From: Welwitschia mirabilis
Taxonomy: Eukaryota > Gnetophyta > Gnetopsida > Welwitschiales
NCBI GenBank assembly: GCA_051453625.1
Contig: JBOZIK010000001.1
Location: 177,474,263-177,538,262 of the forward strand
Direction: 5' to 3'
DNA length: 64,000 nucleotides
The notes beneath the pieces were generated by a model. It searched no databases. It saw only the letters and a program-made list of their open reading frames with translations, and was not told the DNA's origin. The translations under genes and the position numbers were made by a program. Positions 1 through 10,150 of the stretch are shown piece after piece (the stretch's first letter is position 1; the number at the start of each line of letters is the position of its first letter).

Positions 1-85
1 CTGTGTCCTATAAATAAGTGGGTATTGTAAATACTTGGATATATCGAATAAAAAGGGTTTCTCCCAATATTTCTTCAGGGAGCAA

Positions 86-700
86 TTACATCGCTCAATA
101 AATGCACCCACCTATTTTCTTAATCCTGTTTATTACCTTGCACTTGAATCTCCCATTAGAAAACATGACGAGGTTGGGTAAGGTACTAAGGATTGATGAG
201 ACAATTGTCAAGCTCATATTTCATTCCACAGTTAGATCAACAATAGATATTAAGCTTGATAATTATTCATCAATTGTCGGGCTTGTTTGGCTTTCTCCTT
301 ATGCTCCAGCTTCATTGTAGATGACGAGGTCAAATATCTACTTATTATGCTTTCCTTAATCTCATTTCTTTGGTTCCTCATTACCTAACTCAATTATATG
401 ACTGCATATTCTTGACATGTAGATAAATTGTGGGATACAGTTGGAAACTTGGGATAGCCTTCAGAAATTTAAAGAAACTTGTGAGGAAGGTTTTCATTCA
501 ACCATGTTCTGCATCTGCACACGAGAGGAATTGGAGTGAGTTTGGTCATGTCCAAGACAAAAAATGACATAACCTAACACCTCAAAAGTTGCACGATTTG
601 TTTACATAAATTACAACAGCAGGCTACACAGGATGAGTATCTAGGGAAGAGTGCAGAAATAATATAGTTTGATGCTATTCATCTGGTTCCTGTGGTTTCT
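86..700 (+). pseudogene. hAT-family transposase remnant (C-terminal part)
   Basis: Translation of the + strand gives two blocks typical of plant hAT transposases. Near 86-180 a segment reads LHRSINAPTYFLNPVYY, like the 'LHAAAYYLNP' region. At about 445-600 a segment contains CSASAHERNWSEFGHV followed by LTPQKLHDL; this is the hAT C-terminal dimerisation region (Ser-Ala-Ser-x-x-Glu-Arg-x-Trp-Ser signature). The two blocks are joined by broken frames with stops, and a stop follows the KK of the dimerisation block. No terminal inverted repeats or 8-bp target duplication were found. Active hAT proteins cut and paste DNA transposons as dimers; this copy cannot encode one. It lies antisense to the TMEM50-like gene, probably inside its intron. 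Family assignment is fairly sure; the limits are approximate. Confidence 0.72.
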
Positions 701-1569
701 TGAGATGGTGATTTTCCACCCTATACTGAGGGATCACATCTAGCTACTCTGATTGAGCTTGTGCATAATGAGGGTGTAGGATCTGATGATGATGATGATC
801 AGATGGATAATGCATACTCAAAAGAAGTGTATTCACAATAGCATGGATTTTTCCTTTTTTGCATTTTTAGTTGTGATTGGACATTTGTACATGACTACAT
901 GGAACATGAATAATGGTATCATAATGATGCATTTAGACATGATTGGCTGGCCTCTTTCTGTGTGACTGCTGATATTGAAGTATTCAACTTGGACTTGTGG
1001 AGTATAGATTTTTGGCATTTTGCAATTGTTAAAAAAGGAATTTTACAATGTCAAGTGTTTTCGTTTACTTGCTTAAATGTTTTATGATATAACTTTTTAG
1101 AACTATGGTATTTATCATAAAAATGTTGCCTATGGTTATCATTTACAATTGTTTCGTGTAAAACATATTAGCGCATCTTATACTTTACGTTAAATGGCTT
1201 AATGTAGTATAGGAAGTGTTCAAAACGTCATTAAAATACATAAAATGGTATTTAAAATGCTTAAATATTACACTCTTTAGTGATTTTTTTTAACTCCTTA
1301 AGCTTTGCCAACTCAGCTCCTAAGTCAAACCGAGTGATGGGCATTTTCACCTATCCAAGTTGAGTGCTGAGTCCAAGTCTTGCTATAATGATATTGCTTA
1401 TGTCTTGCATTTTCCAACATAAGAAGTAGACATGCAAATGGTGGAGACTGCTCTTTAAGAGACAAAGCGTGGGTTGATTGAATATTGGGTAGAAAATCCT
1501 AATAGTATAAACAAAGGTGACAGAAAGAGCTTAAGGTTAAAATAAATGATATTGCTTATGTCTTTGAAT
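701..1569. other. No gene recognised; possible hAT 3' flank
   Basis: AT-rich sequence with a short GAT repeat near 785-800. Small reading frames on both strands resemble nothing I recognise. It probably belongs to the intron of the TMEM50-like gene, and its first part may be the 3' end of the hAT element. Confidence 0.4.
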
Positions 1570-1623
1570 ACTGCTAAATTTGTCTTCATGTTGGAGAACT
1601 CCAATGAAGACAAATTTAGCAGT
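1570..1623. repeat. Near-perfect 25-bp inverted repeat (foldback)
   Basis: The left arm begins ACTGCTAAATTTGTCTTCA and the right arm ends TGAAGACAAATTTAGCAGT. The arms pair over 25 bp except for a 2-nt bulge in the left arm, and the loop is only two bases (AA). The near identity of the arms in an otherwise decayed region suggests recent formation, for example by template switching or palindromic duplication. A miRNA precursor is unlikely because the loop is so short. Confidence 0.85.
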
Positions 1624-2299
1624 CTTCCAACCAAACAACAAAATGACAAGCACCAAGCTCAAGCAACATCACCATCAAAGAAAATTTCCTATCCATAGTT
1701 GATGAACATGGACGAAAAAATGCAGAAGAACACAGGGGTGCGTACCACCCTCTAAAAAGCATCATTAGATAAAATGTCCAACATAGACCAACCCCCCTTA
1801 AGCCAATAAATAGAAGAAAATTTTAAAGCATTGGTAATAGATAGGCCTCCAAACTGCCTATGCTTTCAACATAGTCAACAAACCAAAGTCACACATTAAT
1901 CAAACTAGATGCCACCAACAAAAAGGCCAAGTGAACACTAAACAACTCCCATTGTTGCAACTCATCATGCTGGAAGAAAACACTGACTCAACTTAAAAAG
2001 TATTGCAACATAATTCCTATTGTCCTTCGCAACCATAATGTGAACCTTTCTTCAAGACTCAACCTTCTTATAAAAGAGGTATTATGCTCCTTTAAGCTTT
2101 AGTGAGAGAGAGGCGCCACTAGTGTTATGAATAAGGTCAGTGTGTCTTGTAACTGTTATTTCTTTGAAGAGAAGGGTACTTTGTTGTTCTTCTATGGATG
2201 TATGTAAAAAAAGGCCAAACCACATTAGATCTCTTGTATGTATTTTCTCTTTCCTAGTTTTGTTGTGTACATTTGTTATTTTTAGTGCTCTTCTCAGAT
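1624..2299. other. No gene recognised; could include a decayed copia LTR
   Basis: No coding similarity seen. Because a primer-binding-site-like sequence lies at 2387-2398, part of this stretch could be a decayed Ty1/copia 5' LTR, but I found no second LTR and no clear TG start. Confidence 0.25.
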
Positions 2300-2485
2300 A
2301 TGGACTCCCCATGTTCAGCTGAAAAAAAGGGTTCCAGTTTTCACCACAATCATGGCTTTTGGTGTGATGGCAATGAACTTAACAGTTGGTATCAGAGGGG
2401 AAGATTGTTATGCTCAGCAGAACAAGTGGTTTATGTATTTGTTCCAGTTTCTACCATGGTCATGGCTCTTAGCATGATGGAAACA
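2300..2485 (+). repeat. Imperfect ~110-bp tandem duplication with a copia-type PBS-like site
   Basis: Two related segments lie about 110 bp apart. The first holds 'TGTTCAGCTGAA...GGTTCCAGTTT' and then 'ATCATGGCTTTTGGTGTGATGG'-like sequence (2310-2372). The second holds 'TGCTCAGCAGAA...TGTTCCAGTTT' and 'GTCATGGCTCTTAGCATGATGG'-like sequence (2408-2480). Between them, TTGGTATCAGAGG (2386-2398) matches the primer binding site of plant Ty1/copia elements (TGGTATCAGAGC, initiator Met-tRNA) at all but the last base. No gag follows, so the copia assignment is weak. Confidence 0.45.
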
Positions 2486-2682
2486 CACCCATCAGCTAGA
2501 TCCACATAAATCGTTAATATTTATAAGAGAAACCTAATTTATGATCCATTATTAGAATAGTTGTGATCGAATTTTTATTCACTGTGCACATTTACCTCCT
2601 ACACTTTGTAGGTTTCTAGTTTTCATCACAAGGTTGGCATCATGCCTTTTTTTTCCCCCATTTTAAGCATAGAGAGACTCAA

Positions 2683-2716
2683 AGCTTTTTTTCTTTTTTC
2701 TTTTTTCTTTTTTCTG

Positions 2717-2750
<34 letters not shown>

Positions 2751-2762
2751 CTTCTTTTTTTC
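2683..2762 (+). repeat. Polypyrimidine (T/C) low-complexity tract
   Basis: About 80 bases almost purely of T with regularly spaced C, in TTTTTTC and TTTTC units. It reads as a decayed microsatellite. In the minus orientation of the TMEM50-like gene it is a purine tract, so it would not act as a splice polypyrimidine tract. Confidence 0.85.
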
Positions 2763-4170
2763 CTCTTTGGGAAGAAGAAGAATAGGAAGAATTTTCCTAG
2801 GAGAAATTTAGAAATCTTCAAAATGCATAGGAAGCTTCTAGAAAATCTTAGTACATGGAAATTTTGGTTAGGAAGTTCCTCTGAGAAATAACCATTTGTG
2901 CTATCCCTTTATTCTAACTAAACTTTTCTCACAGTCAAATAATAAAAGAACAAGCAAACGGCATACTTACCATATAATGGCAACTGTAATTTTGTAGTAA
3001 GAGAATAGCCTACTGTTCAAAAGGATAACAAGCAAACAATATAAAGCTACAGATTGTCATACTAATCAGTAATTCATGGCAAAAGTTCATAGATAGTAAC
3101 TCTAATACATTGCTAATTATTACACAAAAGTGTGACTAATGATTCATATTTTTCTTGGAAGTTTAAAATGGCATCACAGCCTAAGCCACACACTACTGAT
3201 GTTTATTTTCAAGGAAATGAAATCCTCTTTACAGCAGGAGCCGCGTGAGTTGTAAAAAATCAGAGCTTCTTTATGAAACATACTATTTCTAGAAGCCCCT
3301 CTTCCTGTGTATAAAGGTACCTTCCATGTGCCCCTTCTAACTCTGAGCATAAACCTATTGGTTGCAGTATTTCTAACCATAGTCTGAAATCTTTTTAAAA
3401 GAAACCTAAACATCTAAGATCACAGGAAAACTGAGCTATGAAATCATCCAAACTCATTCAGAATACCAAATTATTGTATCGACTGTCCAAGAGAAATTTT
3501 TGGTTGGTCAAAGAAGACCTCGATTTCACACCAAATTATAGCTTTACCCTAAATAAAACTTCCTGTCTCGATTTTTGAGAATACGTCAAATGGTAAATGT
3601 GCTTTTGAGTACTCTCATTTTTATTAACAATGGGCTTTGCGCTTCGTTCATTTTGGTTTATTGGTAAAAGGTTATTCGTCTGTACGTACTTTTTTCCAAA
3701 AGCCGTATGCTTCTTTTCCGTCTTTCTGATGCATAGTATCAAGGTTAGAGTTCTTAACATGATACCTCTGGAAAAATTTTCTTGTGATGTGAAGAAGGGC
3801 TTATCAAAACATTATAGACTCCACATCCTTAGTGACAGCTCCACCAACGAAGATTAGTTAACTCGCTAACAAAACATAATCTTTACCACTACAACGGAAG
3901 GCATTTCTCACTTGCGCCTATTCTACTATAGAATTTTCTGAAATTGAAATCGTGCAAAATTGGTAAAGGACATCATCTAGAATCGGGTGAAGAACTGAAG
4001 ATGTACAATGGCCGAGACAAGGCTTATGAAAAACAAAAACTTATTACACAAGGAAGCATTGTGTGAAGATTTGGTCGTGGATTGCACAACTGGAGTGACC
4101 TGTGGGTTATAAAAGGCGTTACATCCAAAAATTGTGAAATAAAGGTAAAGTTTAGACACATGCCTGCAAC
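2763..4170 (-). other. Presumed start of intron 2 of the TMEM50-like gene
   Basis: The minus strand from 4170 downward begins with a GT donor (gttgca) directly after exon 2. I searched the minus strand of 1-4170 by eye for the remaining TMEM50 segments (a Lys-Leu-Trp-Leu-Phe membrane segment and the conserved Trp-Thr-Gly-Val-Ala-Gly block) and found none. The small frames here, such as a 79-codon minus frame at 3413-3174, resemble nothing I recognise. Confidence 0.5.
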
Positions 4171-4481
4171 CGTCATCGTAATCGTAGGGATGCAAATCTT
4201 GAAGCTCGTCTCTGCTAACACAATTGAACATCAAAGCAGCAAATGACGCAAAAATTCCTGAAGGAACACGGAGAAATCGCATTCAGATTCCTAAGGCCAA
4301 ACAAACAGGTCAAAAGAAACCCTAAGAAGTAGAGGAGAGGAAGCTTGCCTGGCAAGTAGTGAAGGAAAGAGACTTTGACAGAACTGCAAACGACGGCGTC
4401 CACCCAAATCCACCAGCCGGCACCGAAGACAGCACCTGCTAATCCCGGTCCAAAGATTGCCCACATCTCTGAGAATTCCAT
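4171..4481 (-). CDS. TMEM50: TMEM50-like membrane protein, exons 1 and 2 (partial gene)
   Basis: Exon 1 is 4481-4349 and exon 2 is 4257-4171, both on the minus strand. The start at 4481 (MEFSEMWAIFGPG) is preferred over an upstream in-frame Met at 4499 because family members begin Met-Asp/Glu-x-x-Glu-x-Trp-Ala. The product opens with the family block AGAVFGAGWW, then DAVVCSSVKV, FLHYLPG, and across the splice GIFASFAALMFNCV. These cover the first two hydrophobic segments of a four-span membrane protein of about 135 residues. TMEM50 proteins are small membrane proteins of the endomembrane system with poorly known roles. Exon 2 ends at a GT donor after an acidic HPYDYDDG stretch, where this copy differs from typical angiosperm sequences. 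The remaining roughly 60 residues are not in the window and should lie left of position 1 beyond a long intron. Both exons are free of stops, unlike everything around them, which argues for a live gene, although a truncated copy cannot be excluded. Confidence 0.85.
4258..4348 (-). other. 91-bp GC-AG intron of the TMEM50-like gene
   Basis: Read on the minus strand, exon 1 ends CCAG and the intron starts GCAAGC. It ends TTCCTTCAG before GAATTTTTG of exon 2. Joining there restores a Gly codon split after its first base and continues the conserved Leu-Pro-Gly-Ile-Phe-Ala-Ser block. No GT donor is available at this point, so the intron uses the minor GC donor class (CAG|GCAAG matches that class well). 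Confidence 0.75.
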
Positions 4482-4760
4482 TTTCCCTCTACCGCGCAAA
4501 ATGTATGAATTTTATAGTCGATTGCGGAATCGAAATGGAAAAGCTGAATTGCTGGGCCGAAGCCTTTGATATTCCCTGGTTCAATCAAGCTGCGTCCAAG
4601 ACAGATCAAAATGAGTCAACTATCTGCCTTGTGAGCTTCGGATTCGACTGTTGGATTTTGGTTTTCACGGTAATGACGGTATTGCGTCACTCACAGATAA
4701 ATAAGGAGGCTAATTACGGCACGGATTTACTAAAGTAATGTTTTGAGTCGAGCTTTTTTT
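4482..4760 (-). promoter_or_regulatory. 5' flank / probable promoter region of the TMEM50-like gene
   Basis: The stretch upstream of the start codon on the minus strand is clearly more G+C-rich than the rest of the window. A TATA-like CTATAAAATT lies at 4518-4509, only about 30 bases before the start codon, so it would imply an almost leaderless mRNA and is a weak candidate. A run of 17 T (4754-4770) lies just upstream. No other element is assignable. Confidence 0.35.
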
Positions 4761-4770
4761 TTTTTTTTTT

Positions 4771-5128
4771 GGATGAATAAAAAATTATTTAAGATTTTTT
4801 ATTATAAGGAGAAATTTAATTTAGAAATGCTGACAAAATCAACTTTTAGGGATGTGGACCCTGAAAAATGTGTTATTAAATCAAATTCGAGGTATAAGCC
4901 ATTATAAATCTAGTTAAGAAGAGGAAGAAATTCAACTTCATAATTAGAGTAAATTAATCTTGTACAAAACTAAGCGAGGCATATTTATTGGACTTTCTTT
5001 AGTTGAAGCTATAACTAAACTATAGCATCTTTAAGAATTTGGCGCTTAGCTCCTAATGGAAGATAAGGCTCATGTTCTTTCTACTAAAACATAACTTCAC
5101 AACAAGGCTTTCAGATAGAATAAGTGAG
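4771..5128. other. Intergenic, nothing recognised
   Basis: AT-rich sequence between the 5' flank of the TMEM50-like gene and the first gypsy LTR. No coding or repeat similarity seen. Confidence 0.5.
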
Positions 5129-5995
5129 TGTTGTGATGCCAATTTATAGGAATTTTATGGTGTATTTTGAGTACTTTTGCAGGACATTTATACAGGTTTG
5201 GATGCAATTCTAATAATTATAAAGAGTTTATAGGATGTTCACTGAAACATGCAATTCTTTGGAGGCATTCAGGCTTATTTTGATATTTCATGCCTTGAAG
5301 GAAAGATTAACCATGTAGAAGACTAATTTCCCTTTGAGCTAGAAGACTGATTTCCCTTTAAGCTAGAAGATGGAGAGGCCTATCGTCCCCTTTGTTGCAC
5401 CATCATAGACAGGATGACAGCACTGCTAACATGGATAGAATTTGTGAAGTTGATTGTGGGGCCTAAAGCTAATGGATCACCTTTTTTTGAGGAGTATCAT
5501 TTCCATTGTCATCACCATGACACTCATGACGACACCTCTTTTTGTATGGACAGAAAGACTTATCCTTGTAATGGGGTCATGCAATCCATATGGGTTGCTA
5601 AAGTTTCTTCTTTGACTTTTAGGATTAAGCTTTTAGAACTTCAATGTAAAACTATAAATACCCTCCCTTTCCTTCACTTCTCTTTTTCATCTTTTGTACT
5701 CAATGCTCTTGTGATGAAAAACTATAAGACAAGAGGTCTATCCAGTAGCTACACAGAGAAGTTACCCTTAGTTTTGAGTTGAGTATCCTTCATTAATAAG
5801 TTGCTACTTTGTTGTAAGTGGATGTAAAAGTTCTATGATTAATTCAAATACTCTTTTCACTTTAATTGTGTTTATGTCCCTTATAGTTTAAATTGGTTAT
5901 AGTTTAGTGATAGTTTCATAATTTATGTAGATCATAAGGGAAACCTTTATTAAGATTGATTTTGTTAGTTTAAATTTGCATTATTAATTCATTTT
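5129..5995 (+). mobile_element. Family A gypsy LTR, 3'-truncated (LTR1)
   Basis: Begins TGTTGTGATGCC, the same start as the LTRs at 16466 and 38221. It runs colinearly with those copies through the 'aaactataaatacc' TATA-like stretch (near 5650), the 'cttttgta..ctcttgtgatg' region and the 'gtgtttatgtcccttatagttt' region, then loses similarity near 5995. It is therefore an LTR of about 1.4 kb in the intact form with the last third missing. It contains two copies of the CCCC-loop hairpin module (5381-5421, 5497-5536). In the region shared with the piece starting at 7138 it clearly differs, so it is a separate insertion rather than part of the same LTR. Confidence 0.8.
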
Positions 5996-7037
5996 AGTTC
6001 CACATCTTTTGTAAATACCCAAATTTATACAGTTGAAAACTTTAAAACTCACTCTGACACTCTAATACCAAAATGTAACATAGATGAGTATAGCCTAAAA
6101 TAAAATATTTTCATCATCATGATTTTAGTGGTAAGGTTGTACATATGCATAATAATCTCAAACAGTACTCATGCCTTATTAAGAGTCATTATAAAACCTA
6201 AGGCTATATTTTTATTTAGATATGTATTTATATTAAATTTTGTATTATGCCAAATTTAGATATAAGTCGAGTTAACTCAATAATTACCCAAGGATGTACA
6301 TAAAGAGATATATTTTTTTAAAAAATAATAAGTTTTTATTAGAGACTAATAATTCTATAATTAAAAATTTTAGCTCATCTGAGTTCCAAAAGTAAGTCCT
6401 AGCTTTTAACAACTAAAATGTTTAAACTTATAATACCAAAATATAGTAATAACATTTTTAAATGACTAGAACTTTGTTAATAAAGTCATACTGATGTTAC
6501 TAATCAAAATCTTCCTTAAAGATTAAGCCATATATTATTTAAATAGTAAGCTTATAAGGTTATATGATGTTAGCCAATTAAACCCTAGTTACAAATAACT
6601 CCTAATTCCTTGTGAGCTTAAATTTTTAAGGCATAATAGCTTTAATATGTAAATAATTATAAATATAAAATTTAATAGCAAAAGTACAATTAACAAAATT
6701 GACATTTCACTATTACTATGGGTTGAACTCATAACCTTATAACTAATTAACATGTAACTTAGTCACTATGTCAAACTTTTACTTGAGTGAACTAAATGAC
6801 TACACATCTTGATGAATGAACATTACGATAATGTGGACTAAAATCTCAATGTAATACGGTAAGAATATGATTCACTCCTTGTATTATTCTAGAATTCTCA
6901 AGGAGATATCATATTATGATGTGTATGAGAATTACATAAAAAGGAAAAAGAGCAATGAAGAATAATGTCAACACAGTAAGTTTGTAAGGGCAGCATCATT
7001 AATGGATATCAAAAGCATGAGAAGGAATGTATGAACT
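5996..7037. other. Unassigned AT-rich sequence with one tRNA-like patch
   Basis: No protein similarity. On the minus strand at about 6785-6715 a stretch reads 'TAGTGACTAAGTTACATG' and then, 24 bases on, 'GGTTATGAGTTCAACCC', which resemble the A and B boxes of a tRNA-derived SINE head. The rest is not recognised. It is cut on the right by a 100-N gap. Confidence 0.3.
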
Positions 7038-7137
7038 NNNNNNNNNNNNNNNNNNNNNNNNNNNNNNNNNNNNNNNNNNNNNNNNNNNNNNNNNNNNNNN
7101 NNNNNNNNNNNNNNNNNNNNNNNNNNNNNNNNNNNNN
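7038..7137. other. Assembly gap, 100 N
   Basis: Exactly 100 N, probably a placeholder of unknown true length. The LTR that follows lacks its first ~700 bp, so the missing sequence is at least that long if the element is intact. Confidence 0.9.
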
Positions 7138-7854
7138 TTTCCATCTTTTGTACCGTATATTCTTGTGATGCAAGATTGAAGGATACAAAGTCTATCTAGT
7201 AGCTACAGAGAGAATTTTACCTTAGTGTTAGGCGAAGTATCCTCCATTGAGGTGCTGCTACTTTATTGTAAGTGGATGTAAAGTCGATGATTAATTCAAT
7301 TACTCTTTTCACTACTATTGTGTAAATGTCCCTTATGGTTTAAGTTAATTATAGTTTGATGACAACTCTATAAGTTTATTTAGATCATAAAGGCAACCTT
7401 TGTTAAGGTTGACTTTGTTAGTTTAGATCTTGCATTACATTTCTTTTATTCCATTTCATATTTGCATTACCCATATTCTGTTTGGCATGTCTTATAGTTT
7501 ATCTTGGTTAGGAACAAGTGATAGACTCTTCCTAATTGATTTGAATTATAAGAACTAATTCTTATGACAGGAGGATTAAAATTCAAATAGAACTCATCAC
7601 ACTTGCATTTCATCCATTGCATTGCACCATCATTCATCTTGCATTGCATTTGCTCTAGGGTTTACTTTCATTTACTAAAATAAAAAAGACTAAAATACTT
7701 GATGAAATTAATTCTCTAACTTCTAGCCTAGTGCCTTCAACGGATTATGACATTTGGGTTACCTCTCGTCTATACTAGTGTGTGTTTTTCCAAGTAGTGT
7801 GATTTACAGGTTTTGCTTAGGAATTTAAAGATTGCATGAATTCACACCACAACA
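7138..7854 (+). mobile_element. Family A gypsy 5' LTR, 3' half
   Basis: Matches the last half of the LTR at 38221-39633 and closely matches 18035-18752. It ends CACCACAACA, the inverted complement of the LTR start TGTTGTGATG with one mismatch, and is followed directly by the primer binding site. This fixes the LTR boundary at 7854. Confidence 0.85.
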
Positions 7855-7857
7855 TTT

Positions 7858-7874
7858 TGGCACCGTTGTTGGGA
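7858..7874 (+). other. Primer binding site, tRNA-Asp type (element A)
   Basis: TGGCACCGTTGTTGGGA differs from the usual Athila/Tat-lineage PBS (TGGCGCCGTTGCCGGGG) by changes that fit cytosine decay on either strand. It starts 4 bases after the LTR end. Confidence 0.85.
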
Positions 7875-8018
7875 AAGGCCGCAAGGAGCTGGAGGATTGT
7901 CATTATCTAGATAAGTACCTCAAATTTCAGTTCAGGTTATTTATTTGACATAGTACTATATTTTATTGTAGTTTAGTAGGTTTATTTCAGCAAATTTCCA
8001 TAGTTTAAAAAAATTCAC

Positions 8019-8260
8019 TGTCATCCTTTTAGTCGTCCCGATGACACTGGAAATGACTGTCCCAAATTTTTGAGTTTATTTTCTGCAAATTTTATTTCTA
8101 TCAAAAAGCAATAATAATATTGTCATCTTCTCTATCATCCCCACAATAAGCTAGATGATAGTCAGTTGTTTAGTTATGGCAATTTTTCTCTGATTTTGGT
8201 TTTCTACTGTTGTGATTGTCATCCCTCCTGTCATCCCCATGATAATATGGATGACTATCA
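8019..8260 (+). repeat. Three hairpin modules in the untranslated leader of element A
   Basis: Between the PBS and gag there are three copies of the CCCC-loop motif, at 8019-8057, 8121-8165 and 8217-8260. Each has a 5' 'TGTCATC' arm, a core such as ATCAT-CCCC-ACAAT or GTCAT-CCCC-ATGAT, and a 3' 'GATGAC/GATGATAG' arm. Element B carries the same number in the same interval (26199-26451), so the arrangement predates their split. Their place between PBS and gag is where retroelement RNAs usually carry packaging and dimerisation stems; that role is inference. Confidence 0.7.
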
Positions 8261-8305
8261 GTTATTTTTTATTTCAGTTTTTTTTGGTCCAAAGTATGTA
8301 GGGAT

Positions 8306-9560
8306 ATGATGAATTCTAGTAGAAAGATGAAACATAAGAGAGAGCGGAACTTGATTGAAGAGAATATCAGAGAAGGGCTATTTGACTTCAAGCAAAATCT
8401 AGGTATGTACATTCCGGATACACAAATTTCAAGAATTAAAGAAGAAGATTTTTCTACTTTTATTATTTCAGAGTCAAATTTTGCAAAAGAAAATTGTGAA
8501 AATAATAGCATAGAAGCAGATCGTGTCATTTCTTTATATATGTCAAAATCCTTGTAAAAACAAAAACAAGGCTCTTCGTCCAATATGTCAATAATGATAG
8601 GAACTCCAAATTCAAATGCAAATGTTACACTTGGAGATTTAATTGCTAATAGAAAACATGAAATCCAAAATCCTTTCGATTTACCTGTTGGTAATGATGT
8701 AGAATTAAGAAACTTGAGTGTCTATCCAACATTCTCAAGGGAACCTGAGGAAGACCGTTTCCAAAATTTAGCCAACATTGAGCAACTTGTACTTACCACT
8801 ATAAATGGGAAGAAATGCACTAGTGATCGTACTCATATGATTATCTTTCTAGTCACACTTAAAAATAAGGTAAAACTTTGGTTTAAAACCATTCCACATA
8901 AGAGTCTTAAATAATGGAGTCAAGTGTAAGAAATTTTTATTAAAAGATTTTTGAGTAAAAGTACCATAATAAAAAGAAGGAAGAAAGCTATCAACTTTTA
9001 ATAACAACCTCATGAATTCCGTAAAGAAGAATTAGTTGATTATTTCTATAGTGGATTGACTAGTCAAACTAAACAAGTTGTAGACTTTTTTTTATGGTGG
9101 CAACTTGATGAACTTAGTCTTAAAGGATGCATGAAATGTGTTGAAAAATCTAGTAGAGATAAGTCAAACTTAGCCAAAACCCACTAAGGAAAATCAAACT
9201 ATAGGTCAAATCATAAAAGATTTAAAGGAAGTAAAGCATGACAAGAAGGAAGAAAAAGATGACTCATCCAACTTAATTAAGGATTTCACTTTCACTTTGG
9301 AGAAGCACACTCAAATGATAGTTGATGCAAAGGTAGTAAAATATGAAAACACAACTTCAACATGTGATATTTGTGAAAAAACTCTCATCCAACTAAATAG
9401 TATCCCTTATTGCCAACTTGTAAAGAGAGGATGTTTGAGAAGGTATGTGCATTCAACCAAAGAACACCTAACTTTAAAAACCAATCACAGTTTCAACAAA
9501 GATTAGGCGGACAATCACAATGAAAACCTTTTGAGAATAGATTTAGGAATTTAAACTTTT
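8306..9560 (+). pseudogene. gag region of gypsy element A
   Basis: Starts at the Met of MMNSSRKMKHKRERN. The frame breaks by a TAA near 8555 and resumes at 8585 with a block containing NPFDLP, ending near residue 90 with the Retrotrans_gag-type segment EDRFQNLANIEQL and VKLWFKTIPHKSLK. Further on, 'EELVDYFYSGL' and 'TKQVVDF' follow the usual gag order. The nucleocapsid zinc knuckle begins CDICEK at about 9365, but its His and last Cys are lost. Gag forms the virus-like particle of the retrotransposon. Every frame has stops, so nothing functional is made. Order and sequence match gag of element B. Confidence 0.85.
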
Positions 9561-10150
9561 AACCAAATAATCTAATTTTCAACTAAATCAAAATGATCCA
9601 CTCTGAGATTCCATAGATGAATTAAAAAAAGTGCAAGAAAAGACTAACATAATAATATTGAAAACTTAGTAAATGTGCTATAACAAACAATGCTTTCCAG
9701 TCAAAGACTATAAGGGTCTCTTGCATCTTAACCTTCACCCAACTTAAATGAAGTTAAGAGGAATTTGAAGGTAGTAACAAGAAGTGGAAATGATACAACA
9801 ACTCCTACCCATGAGGTCTTAATTTTCAAAAACAACAAAAAAAGTAATGAAGAAGATATTTTATAAATTTTGGATACATATAACTTCCTCACAACATCAC
9901 ATAGTAAACCCAACATCAAATATTCTTCACAAGATAATAAAGGGAAGAAACCATCTACTGCTTAGCTTAATAGGTTAAACAAGATTCCTACCTATGATAA
10001 ACACTTAAAGACCTTGATGCAAGAGGCAAATGTCAACTTACCTTTTTGGAAACTCTTGCAAGAAAATCCTAAATATTCTAAATTGTGGAAAGACTTAGTA
10101 AGAAGAAAAAAAAAGAGTGCTATTCCTAGAAAATTTTTTCTTGCTTAATC
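9561..10150 (+). pseudogene. gag-protease linker of element A
   Basis: Broken frames continue from gag. The short coiled-coil-like segment DELKKVQEKTN at about 9615-9650 recurs in element B and in the gag-only E elements. Around 9990-10110 'KTLMQEA' and 'LLQENPKYSKLWKDL' match element B. The function of the linker is unknown. Confidence 0.6.

Noticed and set aside
833-1018. 61-codon minus frame
   Set aside because: No similarity, AT-rich, not supported by any context.
1570-1623. miRNA precursor
   Set aside because: Two-base loop and perfect pairing do not fit a plant pri-miRNA; a foldback is a better description.
3977-4221. Minus-strand frame running past exon 2 (65-101 codons)
   Set aside because: Only the part down to 4171 matches TMEM50; beyond the GT donor it reads into the intron. 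The 65-codon frame is a different frame.
4375-4738. Plus-strand frames of 64 and 93 codons
   Set aside because: Antisense shadows of TMEM50 exon 1 and its 5' flank.
9728-9919. Minus-strand 63-codon hydrophobic frame
   Set aside because: Antisense to the gag-protease linker; not present in B.
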